Source: Rhodothermales bacterium (GTDB lineage Bacteria > Bacteroidota > Rhodothermia > Rhodothermales > VXPQ01). Taken from it: a stretch of 64,000 nucleotides of DNA. The stretch spans positions 48,931 to 112,930 of the forward strand of contig JAJECT010000001.1 in the NCBI GenBank assembly GCA_022821845.1, given 5' to 3'. Under the pieces are notes generated by a model. The model did not search any database. It was not told where the DNA came from and worked only from the letters and a program-made list of their open reading frames with translations. Both the position numbers and the translations under genes were made by a program. Positions 18,012 through 27,128 of the stretch are shown here, piece after piece. Every line of letters starts with the position of its first letter. Within the stretch, counting starts at the first letter, position 1.

Positions 18012-18767
18012 ATGGCGCAAACGATGACCATACACTTCAAAATCTGGCGGCAGTCCGGACCGGACGCCAAGGGAAAACTGGTCGATTACACGCTCGACAA
18101 CCTGAACGAGGACATGTCTTTCCTGGAGGCGCTGGACGTGCTGAACGAAGCGCTCATCCACAAGGGGGAAGAAGACCCGGTCGAGTTCGACAACGACTGC
18201 CGCGAGGGCATTTGCGGCTCGTGCGGCCTCGTGGTGGGAGGCATTGCGCACGGCCCCATGAAAGCCACCGCCGTGTGCCAGTTGCATATGCGGCACTACA
18301 AGGACGGGGACACCATTGTCGTCGAACCGTTTCGCGCCGAAGCGTTTCCCATTATTAAGGACCTGGTGGTGGATCGCAGCGCGTTCGACCGCATTATCGC
18401 GGCGGGCGGGTATGTGTCCGTGGATACAGGCGGCGCGCCGGATGCGAACAGCCTGCCCGTTCCGAAGAACGACGTAGACGAAGCATTCGATTTCGCGACC
18501 TGTATCGGGTGCGGAGCCTGCGTGGCCTCCTGCCCGAATGCGTCCGCTTCCTTGTTCACCGGCGCGAAAATAGCCCATCTGGCGCACCTCCCGCAAGGCC
18601 AGGCAGAACGCAAGCAGCGGGTCGTGCGCATGGTGGATCAGATGCAGGCCGAAGGCTTCGGCGACTGCTCGAACCACGGAGAATGCGAAGCCGTCTGCCC
18701 AAAGCAAATTTCCATCGCCGCCATCGCAAAAATGCGCCGGGAATACCTGCGGGCGGTGTTTGGGTGA
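18012..18767 (+). CDS. sdhB: succinate dehydrogenase iron-sulfur subunit
   Basis: 251 residues. The [2Fe-2S] ligands are Cys63, Cys68, Cys71 and Cys89 (Cys-Arg-Glu-Gly-Ile-Cys-Gly-Ser-Cys). A four-Cys [4Fe-4S] motif (Cys164, 167, 170, 174) and a third set (Cys219, Cys225, Cys229 with Cys-Glu-Ala-Val-Cys-Pro) supply the remaining clusters. It wires electrons from the SdhA flavin to the SdhC haems. It is last in sdhCAB, 40 bp after sdhA. Confidence 0.95.
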   Translation: MAQTMTIHFKIWRQSGPDAKGKLVDYTLDNLNEDMSFLEALDVLNEALIHKGEEDPVEFDNDCREGICGSCGLVVGGIAHGPMKATAVCQLHMRHYKDGDTIVVEPFRAEAFPIIKDLVVDRSAFDRIIAAGGYVSVDTGGAPDANSLPVPKNDVDEAFDFATCIGCGACVASCPNASASLFTGAKIAHLAHLPQGQAERKQRVVRMVDQMQAEGFGDCSNHGECEAVCPKQISIAAIAKMRREYLRAVFG

Positions 18768-18774
18768 GGGAGCG

Positions 18775-19395
18775 CTACAACTCCGGGTAGTACGTCTCCG
18801 CAGCCGACATCCATGCTTGCGCCGCCGTTTCCCAGACCTGCGCTTCCCGCTCCTCCACCGCCTCGGACGCTTCTTCCGCCCGAAGCGCCTCTTCCCACAA
18901 CATCGCCGCTGCGCTGCCTGGGGAAAGCGTCCTGAGCGAGTCCGCCCTCTGCGCGCCTTCTCGCGCCGCCGCCGCATAGCCCCGCGCCGCCACAGCCGAC
19001 TCCCGGGCATTCGCCGCATACTCTGGCGCCTCCGCAGCCCACGCCAGCGCATCCGAAGCCGATTCCCGGGCGGTCGCAGCATGCCGCCGCGCATTCGCAG
19101 CCCGCTCTCTGGCGGTCGGAACATACCCCAGCGCATCCGAGGCCCGCTCCCGACTGTTCGAAGCATGTTGCATCTCGGCCGACGCTTCCCACGCCTGCGC
19201 CTCCGCTTCCCGCGCCGCAGCTGCCGTTTCGGCCGCCGACGCGGACGCGTCGTACGCCAGGGCCTCCGCTTCATACGCCGCCGCAACTTTTTCTTGAAGC
19301 AGGGTTTCTTCTGCCGCCGCCTGTTGTTCTGCTTCGTTAGGGCCGCAAGACGCCAGGATGCAGGCTGCTGCGATTATGAGGGCTTGGGGTTTCAT
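18775..19395 (-). CDS. Ala-rich coiled-coil lipoprotein
   Basis: 206 residues from the ATG at 19395. A lipoprotein signal (Ile-Leu-Ala-Ser-Cys-Gly, Cys near residue 15) leads into about 180 residues made almost entirely of Ala, Glu, Arg, Ser and Tyr. Heptad-like blocks such as Ala-Arg-Glu-Ala-Glu-Ala-Gln-Ala-Trp-Glu recur, predicting a long helix. This resembles periplasmic Lpp-like or LEA-like helical lipoproteins, but no family can be named. It converges on sdhB with only 7 bp between the stop codons. Confidence 0.55.
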   Translation of the reverse strand: MKPQALIIAAACILASCGPNEAEQQAAAEETLLQEKVAAAYEAEALAYDASASAAETAAAAREAEAQAWEASAEMQHASNSRERASDALGYVPTARERAANARRHAATARESASDALAWAAEAPEYAANARESAVAARGYAAAAREGAQRADSLRTLSPGSAAAMLWEEALRAEEASEAVEEREAQVWETAAQAWMSAAETYYPEL

Positions 19396-19626
19396 GGGGG
19401 TTTTGGGGTATGTGTCATGGAGCGGAGGTACCGATAAAATAATGCGGGGGGTGAAACTTCCAAAGGCGGGACCTGAAATACGGCGATATGCACCCCAACG
19501 AACCGGGGGCCGGTTGCGCTGGGGTCGAAAAGCCTCTACGCCGACCTTATTACGCCAAAAAATCCTTAACTTTTTCGTTTTTTTGCCGTACAACACTGCT
19601 GTCCTTGGCGCCTCGTCAGCACCAGT

Positions 19627-19854
19627 ATGCGACATCATGCAGAGCAGTTCGGCAAGATCAAGACCGAGAGCGCGGAGCGGTTCGCCGCAATGCAAGCCGA
19701 AAATGCGGAGCGGTTCGGGGCTATACAGGCGAGCATGACAAAAGAAATCGGAGACAAAATCGAAAGTCAAAGAAGTTGGATTGTGGGTACGGCTATAGGC
19801 GCGGGAATCCTGATTACTGGTATTATTGCCCTTATAATAAATTGGCCTTGGTAG
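19627..19854 (+). CDS. small coiled-coil protein with C-terminal membrane anchor
   Basis: 75 residues. The first 50 are helical with repeated Glu-(x)-Ala-Glu-Arg-Phe blocks (two near-copies of Ser/Asn-Ala-Glu-Arg-Phe-(x)-Ala-(Met/Ile)-Gln-Ala). The last 25 form one transmembrane helix rich in Gly, Ala and Ile ending Asn-Trp-Pro-Trp. Proteins of this build are common and mostly uncharacterised. An AT-rich stretch 40-80 bp upstream could hold the promoter. Confidence 0.5.
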   Translation: MRHHAEQFGKIKTESAERFAAMQAENAERFGAIQASMTKEIGDKIESQRSWIVGTAIGAGILITGIIALIINWPW

Positions 19855-19967
19855 CCCATGGCCTGATGCGCCCGGCCAGGCACCCTTGAGTAGCGTGAAG
19901 TTCCGATAACGTCTTATTTATCGGAAGCAAGATCGAAAAACGGCGTTTCAGGGCAATGCGCAGGGCC

Positions 19968-20480
19968 TCACGGGTCTTTCTTGCGGCGGGCGCGGCGGGC
20001 TTTATCCTGCGCATCCCGGCGTTCGCGGTATCGTTCGCGGGCGCGTTCTTTCAAGCGTTCGCGGTACTCTGGATCGTTCGCGTATCGCTCGCGGGCGCGT
20101 TCTTTCAAGCGTTCGCGGTACTCTGGATCGTTCGCGTATCGCTCGCGGGTGCGGGCGCGGGCGGCGGCTTTCAAGCGTTCGCGGTACTCTGGATCGTTCG
20201 CGTATCGCTCGCGGGCGCGGGCAAGATAGGCTTTCTTTCGTTCGCGGTATTTAGGGTCGTTCGCCCGGCGTTCACGTTCGCGGGCGTTCTGGCGTTCGCG
20301 GTATTCTGGATCGTTCGCCCGGCGTTCACGGCGGCGGGCGTTCTGGCGGGCGTTGTATTCGGGATCGTTCAAGCGGCGTTCGCGGGCGCGTTCTTTCAAG
20401 CGTTCGCGGTACTCTGGATCGTTCGCGTATCGTTCACGGGCGCGGGCGGCCTCGCGGGCGCGGCGTTCCTTGTCTGTCAT
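19968..20480 (-). CDS. charged tandem-repeat protein (Asn-Asp-Pro-Glu-Tyr repeats)
   Basis: 170 residues, about half of them Arg or Glu. Seven units of 16-19 residues each carry the motif (Ala/Leu)-Asn-Asp-Pro-(Glu/Lys)-Tyr followed by Arg-Glu-Arg and a basic spacer. A short Met-Thr-Asp-Lys-Glu-Arg-Arg head and an Arg/Lys-rich tail flank them. Comparable repeat proteins occur scattered in bacteria and phages without known function; the composition suggests a long, highly charged helix or a nucleic-acid-binding chain. Several units are nearly identical at DNA level, so copy number may vary. The opposite strand is also open but reads as an improbable hydrophobic repeat. Confidence 0.55.
   Translation of the reverse strand: MTDKERRAREAARARERYANDPEYRERLKERARERRLNDPEYNARQNARRRERRANDPEYRERQNARERERRANDPKYRERKKAYLARARERYANDPEYRERLKAAARARTRERYANDPEYRERLKERARERYANDPEYRERLKERARERYRERRDAQDKARRARRKKDP
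19990..20440. repeat. tandem DNA repeat inside the NDPEY protein gene
   Basis: Units of about 48-57 bp containing GCGGTACTCTGGATCGTTCG recur seven times; the two units at about 20046-20099 and 20100-20153 are close to identical over 54 bp, and others differ at several positions. This is coding repeat DNA, prone to expansion, contraction and assembly collapse. Confidence 0.8.
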
Positions 20481-20526
20481 TGTCTGAATCCGTGTTTGTG
20501 TTCAGGGGCGTTATGCCGCTTTTCGT

Positions 20527-20616
20527 CTATTCAGGCGGGGCGGCCTGCGGAGCCGCAATAAACAGCACGGCAAGCAACACGCCCGCCGCAATCAGGATTT
20601 TATCTCGTGGTTTCAT
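20527..20616 (-). CDS. possible 29-residue single-helix membrane peptide
   Basis: An ATG at 20616 opens a 29-codon frame ending in TAG. It encodes a basic start (Met-Lys-Pro-Arg-Asp-Lys) followed by about 17 hydrophobic residues and a Pro/Ala/Glu end, matching a small inner-membrane peptide. It lies 46 bp upstream of the repeat-protein gene on the same strand. No clear Shine-Dalgarno sequence is visible and coding cannot be proven from length alone. Confidence 0.3.
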   Translation of the reverse strand: MKPRDKILIAAGVLLAVLFIAAPQAAPPE

Positions 20617-20777
20617 GCATTTTCAGGATTACGTAGTACCGTCCAATACCGGACCCAGCTTCTAACACTAAACCCCACATCGCCCAAAATCAAGCCCCGC
20701 CGCAAAAAATCCGCCAGGAAAAGATTCCGCCATCGGCTCGCCGGCCCCACCACCCCCGGAAAAGCCCCCACAACCCC

Positions 20778-22331
20778 CTACAAAGGAATATTCCCATGCT
20801 TCTTCCGGGGATTGCGGGCTACTTTGTTGCGCAGCATATCGAACCCCTGGACAAGGCGGTGCCGCGTTTCGGCGGGCAGGATAATGTCGTCGATGTACCC
20901 TTGCCCGGCGGCGATATAGGGATTCGCGAACGTATCCCGGTACTGCCGCACGAAATCCTCTTCCGCCGCCGAGGGGTCCTCCGCCTCCGCCAGTTGGCGC
21001 TTGTAGATAATCTCGACGGCCCCCTTCGGTCCCATCACCGCGATTTCCGCCGTAGGCCAGGCGAAATTCAAATCTCCCCGAATATGCTTCGAGTTCATCA
21101 CGTCGTAGGCGCCCCCGTACGCCTTGCGCGTAACGACCGTAATTTTCGGCACGGTCGCCTCGCAAAACGCATAGAGCAATTTGGCGCCGTGCCGGATAAT
21201 GCCTCCCCATTCCTGGTCGGTCCCCGGCATGAAACCGGGCACGTCCACCAGCACCAGTAGCGGAATGTTGAAGGCGTCGCAAAACCGCACGAAACGCGCG
21301 CCCTTGACCGAAGCGTCCATATCCAGCACGCCCGCCAGCGCCCCCGGATTATTCGCAACCACGCCCACAGACCGCCCCCCGATCCGCGCAAACCCGATCA
21401 GCAGATTCGGCGCAAAATCGGCCTGAATCTCGAAAAAATTGCGGTCGTCCACAAGCATCCGGATCGCTTCCAGCATATCGTAGGGCTTGTTCGGATGCGC
21501 GGGGACCAGATCGTTCAGTGCCTCGTCCATCCGGTCCGGCGGGTCGTCGGTGGGAACGAACGGCGGCGCCTCCTCGCAATTCTGCGGAATAAACTGCAAG
21601 AGATCGCGTATCCGCTGCAAACATTCCACCTCGTTCTCGCAGGCCATGTGCGCAACGCCGCTCTTTTCGGTATGGGTGCGTGCGCCCCCCAATTCCTCGG
21701 CGGTAACTTCCTCCCGGGTCACCGTCTTGACCACATTTGGCCCCGTAACGAACATGTAGCTCGTGTTCTTCGCCATAAAAACGAAGTCGGTGAGGGCCGG
21801 GCTGTACACCGCGCCCCCCGCGCACGGACCCAGCACCGCAGATAACTGCGGCACCACGCCCGACGCCATCGTATTCAAAAGAAAAATCTCCGCATACCCC
21901 CCCAGCGAATCCACGCCTTCCTGTATGCGCGCGCCCCCGGAATCATTCAGCCCCACGATGGGCGCGCCGTTCTCCAGCGCCAGTTCCATGAGGCGAGTGA
22001 TCTTGCGGGCGTGCGCAAGCCCCAGCGACCCGCCGAATACGGTAAAATCCTGACTGTAGACATAGACGAGCCGTCCGTCTATCTCGCCAAATCCCGTAAC
22101 CACCCCGTCGCCGTAGGGCCGCCGCTCGGCAAGCCCGAAATCCTGCGCCTGGTGCCGCACGAACATCCCGGTTTCCTGAAAGGACCCGGCGTCCAGCAAC
22201 ACGTCGATCCGCTCGCGGGCTGTCAACTTGCCCCGTTCGCGTTGCTGCGCAATACGCGCCGCGCCCCCGCCAAGCCGCGCCGCTTCGCGGCGGCTTTCCA
22301 GATCGGCTCGCCTTTGTTTTCGATCGTCCAT
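20778..22331 (-). CDS. pccB: acyl-CoA carboxylase carboxyltransferase (beta) subunit
   Basis: 517 residues of the crotonase-fold biotin-dependent carboxyltransferase family, closest in pattern to propionyl-CoA carboxylase beta or methylmalonyl-CoA decarboxylase alpha. Visible are Gly-Lys-Leu-Thr-Ala-Arg-Glu-Arg-Ile near residue 33 and the N-terminal oxyanion region [12 protein letters not shown]. The C-terminal biotin-side segments are Asp-Val-Pro-Gly-Phe-Met-Pro-Gly and Arg-Lys-Ala-Tyr-Gly-Gly-Ala. It moves a carboxyl group between biotin and an acyl-CoA; the biotin subunits are not in this window. The assignment to propionyl-CoA is by resemblance. Confidence 0.87.
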   Translation of the reverse strand: MDDRKQRRADLESRREAARLGGGAARIAQQRERGKLTARERIDVLLDAGSFQETGMFVRHQAQDFGLAERRPYGDGVVTGFGEIDGRLVYVYSQDFTVFGGSLGLAHARKITRLMELALENGAPIVGLNDSGGARIQEGVDSLGGYAEIFLLNTMASGVVPQLSAVLGPCAGGAVYSPALTDFVFMAKNTSYMFVTGPNVVKTVTREEVTAEELGGARTHTEKSGVAHMACENEVECLQRIRDLLQFIPQNCEEAPPFVPTDDPPDRMDEALNDLVPAHPNKPYDMLEAIRMLVDDRNFFEIQADFAPNLLIGFARIGGRSVGVVANNPGALAGVLDMDASVKGARFVRFCDAFNIPLLVLVDVPGFMPGTDQEWGGIIRHGAKLLYAFCEATVPKITVVTRKAYGGAYDVMNSKHIRGDLNFAWPTAEIAVMGPKGAVEIIYKRQLAEAEDPSAAEEDFVRQYRDTFANPYIAAGQGYIDDIILPAETRHRLVQGFDMLRNKVARNPRKKHGNIPL

Positions 22332-22340
22332 GCGGGCGGC

Positions 22341-23792
22341 TCAAGCGCCGTACCGGGCCTCTACGGCCTCGGTAAAGGCGACGGCAGGCGGGCTGTAGAT
22401 ATTCACCTGATATTTCATAAATACATCGCTTGCAATGGTTTGCGACGCCTCCGACCAGTCCCTCGCCCCATGCAATCGCTGCAAAACCGCTTCGTAGGCG
22501 TCCTCGCGTCCCTGAAAAAGACACTCCACGAAAAGGCCCCTGTTCCGCCCGCCGCGCTCCCCAAGCACGGCGTATTCAATATCCGCCAGCGCGCCAGCCC
22601 CGTTGCGCTCGCCCGCCGGCGCATCGGAAGCCTCGGAAATATCGGATACATCAGCAACCTCGGATTCTTCCGGCGGCGACGCAACAGAACGGGTTTCAGA
22701 CGCCATCGCCTTGGCGGCAGCGTTCGGCAGAGCAACAAGTTTCAGTGCGCCGGACGCGCCGTCTCCCGCAGGGCTTTGTTCGCTTGCGGCGACTTTTTCG
22801 ACCGCCTCTTCCGCAGGCGCGGGCGCAGAGGCCGGACGAAACTGTTTCCAGAGCGGCTCCGGCGCCGCGCTTCCGTTCTCGCGAGGCGAAGCAGGTTCGG
22901 AAGGCGTTGTGGCGGGCGCGTCGTCGTCCGAACGTCTCGCAAACCGTTTCCACAATGGTTGCGGGGCCGGGGGCTTCGGCGGCGGGGACGGCTCCGCCGG
23001 TTGCGCCTGTTCCCGGGGCGGCTCTGCGGCGGATTCCGCGGCTTGCGCGATGCCGGACGTAAAAAACGCTTCCAGTTTCTCGGCGGGCATGCTTTCCTTC
23101 GAATCGTACAATTGTCCGAGATACCGCAACAGGTCCTCGGCCCCCTTTTCGCGCAAAAACGCTTCCAGAAACTCTACGGGGATGTCGCGATGCCCGGCGG
23201 TGGCGAGCGTCTTCGCCAGTGGATCCAGCAAACGAAGCCACTCAGCGGGCGAACTTTCCGCCGCCAGGCGCCGATCCGCCGCGCGCGCAAACGCTTCGAA
23301 CGCATCCCGCTCCACCGGCTCGTCCCCCTGCTCGTCCAGCCAGGTCTCAAGCTGGTCGCGCCAGGGAATCCGCGCAGGGTACAATCCCATGCGATCGCGC
23401 ATCGTATCCGCCGTCGCCGGATTGCCGAGCGGGTCGAACACCGAGTCGACGAGGGACGCCGTCGGCTGAATAACCAGATACAGCGTCTGGCAGCACGCAT
23501 TCTTCAGAAAATCGGCCCACACGGAAGCAGGAAAACCCTGATGACGTGCCGCCAGGTTGAAAAAATGCGCGCGCGCCTCGTTCACTTCTGGAGATTCTGC
23601 ATCGATCCAGGCTTCCCGGAGATGGCTTTCCCTCAGCGCGTCCCGCAGTTTCATATGCAGCACTTGTTCGAGATAATCGGCCAGCGCCCGGGGCATGGGT
23701 TCGCGTCGGATATCCGAACGTCCGTAGTCGCGGTCCGGCGGAAATGCGGCGATCAGGCGATCAAAAAGGGCTTGGGCAATCGTAGTAATCAT
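22341..23792 (-). CDS. hypothetical protein with disordered Pro/Ser/Glu middle
   Basis: 483 residues from the ATG at 23792. Residues about 1-230 are a soluble, mostly helical domain with a Phe-Asp-Arg-Leu-Ile-Ala-Ala-Phe-Pro-Pro start. Residues 240-400 are low-complexity and carry a short motif twice (Pro-Gln-Pro-Leu-Trp-Lys-Arg-Phe and Pro-Glu-Pro-Leu-Trp-Lys-Gln-Phe). The last 75 residues form a second small domain (Leu-Phe-Val-Glu-Cys-Leu-Phe-Gln-Gly). The pattern suggests a folded N-domain tethered to a C-domain, with a duplicated binding peptide. No function is recognised. It ends 9 bp before the carboxyltransferase start, so the two are probably co-transcribed. Confidence 0.65.
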   Translation of the reverse strand: MITTIAQALFDRLIAAFPPDRDYGRSDIRREPMPRALADYLEQVLHMKLRDALRESHLREAWIDAESPEVNEARAHFFNLAARHQGFPASVWADFLKNACCQTLYLVIQPTASLVDSVFDPLGNPATADTMRDRMGLYPARIPWRDQLETWLDEQGDEPVERDAFEAFARAADRRLAAESSPAEWLRLLDPLAKTLATAGHRDIPVEFLEAFLREKGAEDLLRYLGQLYDSKESMPAEKLEAFFTSGIAQAAESAAEPPREQAQPAEPSPPPKPPAPQPLWKRFARRSDDDAPATTPSEPASPRENGSAAPEPLWKQFRPASAPAPAEEAVEKVAASEQSPAGDGASGALKLVALPNAAAKAMASETRSVASPPEESEVADVSDISEASDAPAGERNGAGALADIEYAVLGERGGRNRGLFVECLFQGREDAYEAVLQRLHGARDWSEASQTIASDVFMKYQVNIYSPPAVAFTEAVEARYGA

Positions 23793-24180
23793 GGCGTAAG
23801 CGTGGCGACGAAGAAAATAACGACGCGGCAAGCGGCGGCGCAAGGGGTGGAAGGGCAGAAAAAGGGCCGCGCGCTATGTCCGGGCGCCCTGGTCCATCGG
23901 ATCCGGGCGTCGGCGGGCGACCGGCGCCGGAGAGGACCAGGTTATGTATGACTTTCCGGGACCGAACGGGTATAACCGAATCGTTACAAAAAGGTTATAC
24001 CATAGGTTATACAGCCAGTTCGGACAGAAAAACCCGTTACCCATTGCACAAAAAACCTGCGATAAGGTTCCCGGCTTCGGAAACATTGCATTCGACCGCG
24101 CCGGCGCGCATTTTAAGGATGCGCCAATCCATACCTTATGCGGGGCGCGCAGACACACAAACCGGCGAAACGACGCGGCT
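23793..24180. other. divergent promoter region with repeated GGTTATAC sites
   Basis: A 388-bp gap between the divergent hypothetical and aminotransferase genes. No protein gene is supported although a frame is open toward the aminotransferase. From 23940 the sequence is AT-richer. It contains GGTATAACC at 23969-23977, its exact inverted copy GGTTATACC at 23993-24001, and a direct GGTTATAC at 24005-24012, an arrangement typical of operator sites for a dimeric regulator. Confidence 0.45.
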
Positions 24181-25383
24181 ATGTCGTTACTTCAGGAACG
24201 ATTCGAAAAATTCATGGCGTGGACAAGCGACGCGCCGCTTGGACTCGTCGTAGACCGCGCCGAAGGGCCCTACCTGTACCTTTCGGACCAGCGCCGCATC
24301 GTGGATATGATCAGCGGCGTGGCCGTTTCTTCGCTGGGGCACGGGCATCCGGCGGTGGTGGAAGCGGTCCGCAAGCAAGCAGAGCGGCATATGCACGTGA
24401 TGGTCTACGGAGAATTCGCGCTGCGCCCGCAAGTAGACCTTGCAGCATGCCTGGCCCGGCATTTGCCGCCTGCCTTGCAGGTAACCTACTTCGTCAATTC
24501 CGGGACCGAGGCGAACGAAGGCGCGCTCAAACTGGCGAAAAAGGCCACGGGACGGTCGAACATCGTGGCGTTCGAGGGATCGTTCCACGGGGATACGCAC
24601 GGATCGTTGTCCGTAACCGGGCGGCCCGTATACCAGGACCCCTTTCGCCCGCTGCTGCCGGGCGTACATATGCTGCCCTTCGACGACGAAAGCGCCTTGC
24701 AGGCCATAGACGAACGTACGGCCTGCGTTATTACCGAACCCATTCAGGGGGAAGGCGGCATGAACGTTCCGTCAGAGCGCTGGATGCGGGCGTTGCGGGC
24801 GCGTTGCGACGAAACCCGCGCCCTCCTGATCTTCGACGAAGTCCAGACAGGGTTCGGGCGTACCGGATCGCTTTTTGCGTTCGAGCAATTCGGCGTCGTC
24901 CCGGATATTCTGACCCTTGCGAAAGCCTTTGGCGGCGGCATGCCGCTGGGCGCCTTCGTTTCCAGCGCAGAGCGGTTTCAGGCCCTCAGAAGCAATCCTC
25001 CGCTGAGTCACGTAACCACGTTCGGTGGCCATCCGGTATCTTGCGCCGCCGCGCTGGCCGCCCTGCATGTGTTGCTGGGCGAAGCGCTTCCCGCCCGCGC
25101 CCGCGCCATAGAAGCACGCATCCGGGAGCGGTTGCGGCACCCGGCGATCCTCGCGCTGCCCGGACGCGGCGCCATGCTGGGCATGCAACTGCGCGACGCC
25201 AGGCTGACCGCGCGTACGGTGCGACGATGCCTCGAAGAAGGCGTATTGCTGGGATGGACCCTGCATTCGGACTGCCTGGTCCGCATTGCCCCGCCCCTCA
25301 ACATCCCCTTCGACACGCTGGACGACGCGTGCAGCGCCATCGTCCGGGCACTCGACGCGGCGGAGCGCGACATGCCGCCATGA
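24181..25383 (+). CDS. class III PLP-dependent aminotransferase
   Basis: 400 residues from the ATG at 24181. Fold-type I class III aminotransferase of the acetylornithine/ornithine/4-aminobutyrate type. Visible are Asn-Ser-Gly-Thr-Glu-Ala-Asn-Glu-Gly-Ala-Leu-Lys (phosphate loop), Phe-(x)-Gly-Ser-Phe-His-Gly, Ile-Phe-Asp-Glu-Val-Gln-Thr-Gly-Phe-Gly-Arg-Thr-Gly, and Leu-Ala-Lys-Ala-Phe-Gly-Gly-Gly-Met-Pro with the Schiff-base lysine. The amino donor cannot be fixed from sequence. Its stop overlaps the start of the NFACT gene (ATGA). Confidence 0.88.
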   Translation: MSLLQERFEKFMAWTSDAPLGLVVDRAEGPYLYLSDQRRIVDMISGVAVSSLGHGHPAVVEAVRKQAERHMHVMVYGEFALRPQVDLAACLARHLPPALQVTYFVNSGTEANEGALKLAKKATGRSNIVAFEGSFHGDTHGSLSVTGRPVYQDPFRPLLPGVHMLPFDDESALQAIDERTACVITEPIQGEGGMNVPSERWMRALRARCDETRALLIFDEVQTGFGRTGSLFAFEQFGVVPDILTLAKAFGGGMPLGAFVSSAERFQALRSNPPLSHVTTFGGHPVSCAAALAALHVLLGEALPARARAIEARIRERLRHPAILALPGRGAMLGMQLRDARLTARTVRRCLEEGVLLGWTLHSDCLVRIAPPLNIPFDTLDDACSAIVRALDAAERDMPP

Positions 25384-27032
25384 TCGCAAGCTACCACACG
25401 CTGCGCGCCCTCGTGCCGGAATGGCGAACGTCGCTCGTCGGGCGTACGCTTGAGGATGTCTGGTCGCAGGAACGGGACGAACTTTCCCTCGCCTTTTCGG
25501 GCGAAGACGGCGCGCAAACGCTCCGGGCGGGCGTCCGCCCCCCGCTTCTTTTTATCTTTTCCGCCGACGGGTACGCCCGGGCCCGCCGCAACGCCGCCAC
25601 GCTGTTCGAAGAAGCCATCGGGCGCCGGCTGGAAGCCCTGCGAATAGCCGACCGGGATCGCATGCTCTTCCTGGACCTCTCTGGAGGCATAACCGTGCAA
25701 ATCGCCTTGTTCGGCCCGCGCGCCAATGTGTTTCTCGTGGCGGAAAACCGGATCCTGTCCGCATTTCGGAACGATAACGCGCTCGCAGGCGGCGCGCCAC
25801 CCGCCCCGCGCCCGGCTCCCGACCCCAAGGGCGAAGCAGCGTTCGCCGCCCGCTACGACCCCAAAGGCCGCTCCGTCGCGCAAGCGGTATGCCGGGCGTG
25901 TCCCCTGCTCGACCGTACGCTCGCCGCCGAAGCCGCCGTACGCGCCGGATTGGACCCGAACGCGCCCGCCGAAACGTCTCCGACAGAGCGGGCGGCGCTG
26001 TTCCAGGGCGTGGAAACCGTGCGGCGGGACCTCCTTGCGCCGGCCCCCCGCATCTATCGCAACGAACAAGGCGCGCCGCTTTTTTCGCTCGTCGCGCTGG
26101 ACGAGGCCCGCAATATGGAGGAAGAATGCTTTGGCGCAATCGGGCAGGCGGTCCGGGAAGGCGTCCGCCGCGCCCTCGCCCACCGCCGCTTCCGGGACCT
26201 GTTCGAACCCCTCGAAAAGGCGCTCGAACGCGCAGCCGGGCAATACGACCGCCGCCTGGGGCATATGCAGGAAGCAGCCTCCCGGGAAAGCCGGGCGGAT
26301 CGGTACGAAACCTGGGGACACCTGCTGACGGCGCAAGCGCAGTATATTCCCCGAGGGGCCGAGGAAGCCTCCCTGCGAAACCTGTTTTCCGAAGGAGAAA
26401 TCGTTACCGTACCCCTCGACCCGGCCCTGTCGGCCATGGAAAACGCCCAGCGTTTTTACGACCGGGCCCGCCGCGCGCGGGCGGCGCGAAAAGCCGCCGA
26501 ACGCCGCCGGACAGAAACCGAGCGAAGCGCGCGGGAAGTACGGGAACTGCTGGATGCGCTGCGCGCAATAAAAACCCTGCGGGCCTTGCGCGATTTCCGC
26601 ACGGACCAGGCGAACCTCCTGGCGCCCTTCCTGCACGATCCGAAACAGGCGGGCGGAGGCGTCCCCTTTCGGCGCTTTCGCCTCAGCGCAGGATACGAGG
26701 TCTGGGCAGGGCGCAATGCCCGCCAGAACGACGAATTGACGTTTGGACATGCGCGAAAATACGACTTGTGGATGCACGCCCGCGGCGCGCCGGGCGTACA
26801 CGCCGTGCTCCGGCTGCCCCATCGCAACGCCGCGCCGGACGCTGCGACCGTCGAGCAAGCCGCATCTATCGCCGCCTGGTTCAGCAAGGCCCGGGGCAGC
26901 AGCCTTGCGCCCGTGACGGTCGCCGAACGCAAGTACGTGCGCAAGGCCAAAGGCGGACCGCCCGGCGCCGTCGTAACGGAACGCGAAACGGTGTTGCTCG
27001 TGGAACCCGGGCTGCCGGACGGCGCTTCGTAA
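25380..27032 (+). CDS. NFACT (RqcH-like) ribosome quality-control protein
   Basis: 550 residues from the ATG at 25380, which overlaps the aminotransferase stop. An NFACT-N domain is followed by a coiled-coil region of about residues 350-410. The NFACT-R domain carries the hallmark Lys-Tyr-Asp-Leu-Trp-Met-His-Ala-Arg-Gly-Ala-Pro-Gly-His-like segment (here Gly-Val-His). In bacteria such proteins (RqcH) bind stalled large subunits and add C-terminal Ala tails; older annotations call them fibronectin-binding proteins. Activity here is inferred from family. Confidence 0.85.
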   Translation: MIASYHTLRALVPEWRTSLVGRTLEDVWSQERDELSLAFSGEDGAQTLRAGVRPPLLFIFSADGYARARRNAATLFEEAIGRRLEALRIADRDRMLFLDLSGGITVQIALFGPRANVFLVAENRILSAFRNDNALAGGAPPAPRPAPDPKGEAAFAARYDPKGRSVAQAVCRACPLLDRTLAAEAAVRAGLDPNAPAETSPTERAALFQGVETVRRDLLAPAPRIYRNEQGAPLFSLVALDEARNMEEECFGAIGQAVREGVRRALAHRRFRDLFEPLEKALERAAGQYDRRLGHMQEAASRESRADRYETWGHLLTAQAQYIPRGAEEASLRNLFSEGEIVTVPLDPALSAMENAQRFYDRARRARAARKAAERRRTETERSAREVRELLDALRAIKTLRALRDFRTDQANLLAPFLHDPKQAGGGVPFRRFRLSAGYEVWAGRNARQNDELTFGHARKYDLWMHARGAPGVHAVLRLPHRNAAPDAATVEQAASIAAWFSKARGSSLAPVTVAERKYVRKAKGGPPGAVVTERETVLLVEPGLPDGAS

Positions 27033-27128
27033 TCCGGGAGAGCGCCCCGGAAAGCGCCGCCTGCCGTATCTTCCCTGCGCTCCGGAACGCATTTCGTCCC
27101 GATTTTCAAGGATACTCCGATTCAGATC

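Noticed and set aside
19990..20440. Possible CRISPR array
   Set aside because: The repeats are contiguous, in frame and coding, without unique spacers.
19956..20561. Plus-strand hydrophobic repeat frame opposite the NDPEY gene
   Set aside because: It is the antisense reading of an Arg/Glu repeat; the minus-strand product resembles known repeat proteins, whereas the hydrophobic reading has no signal or topology logic.
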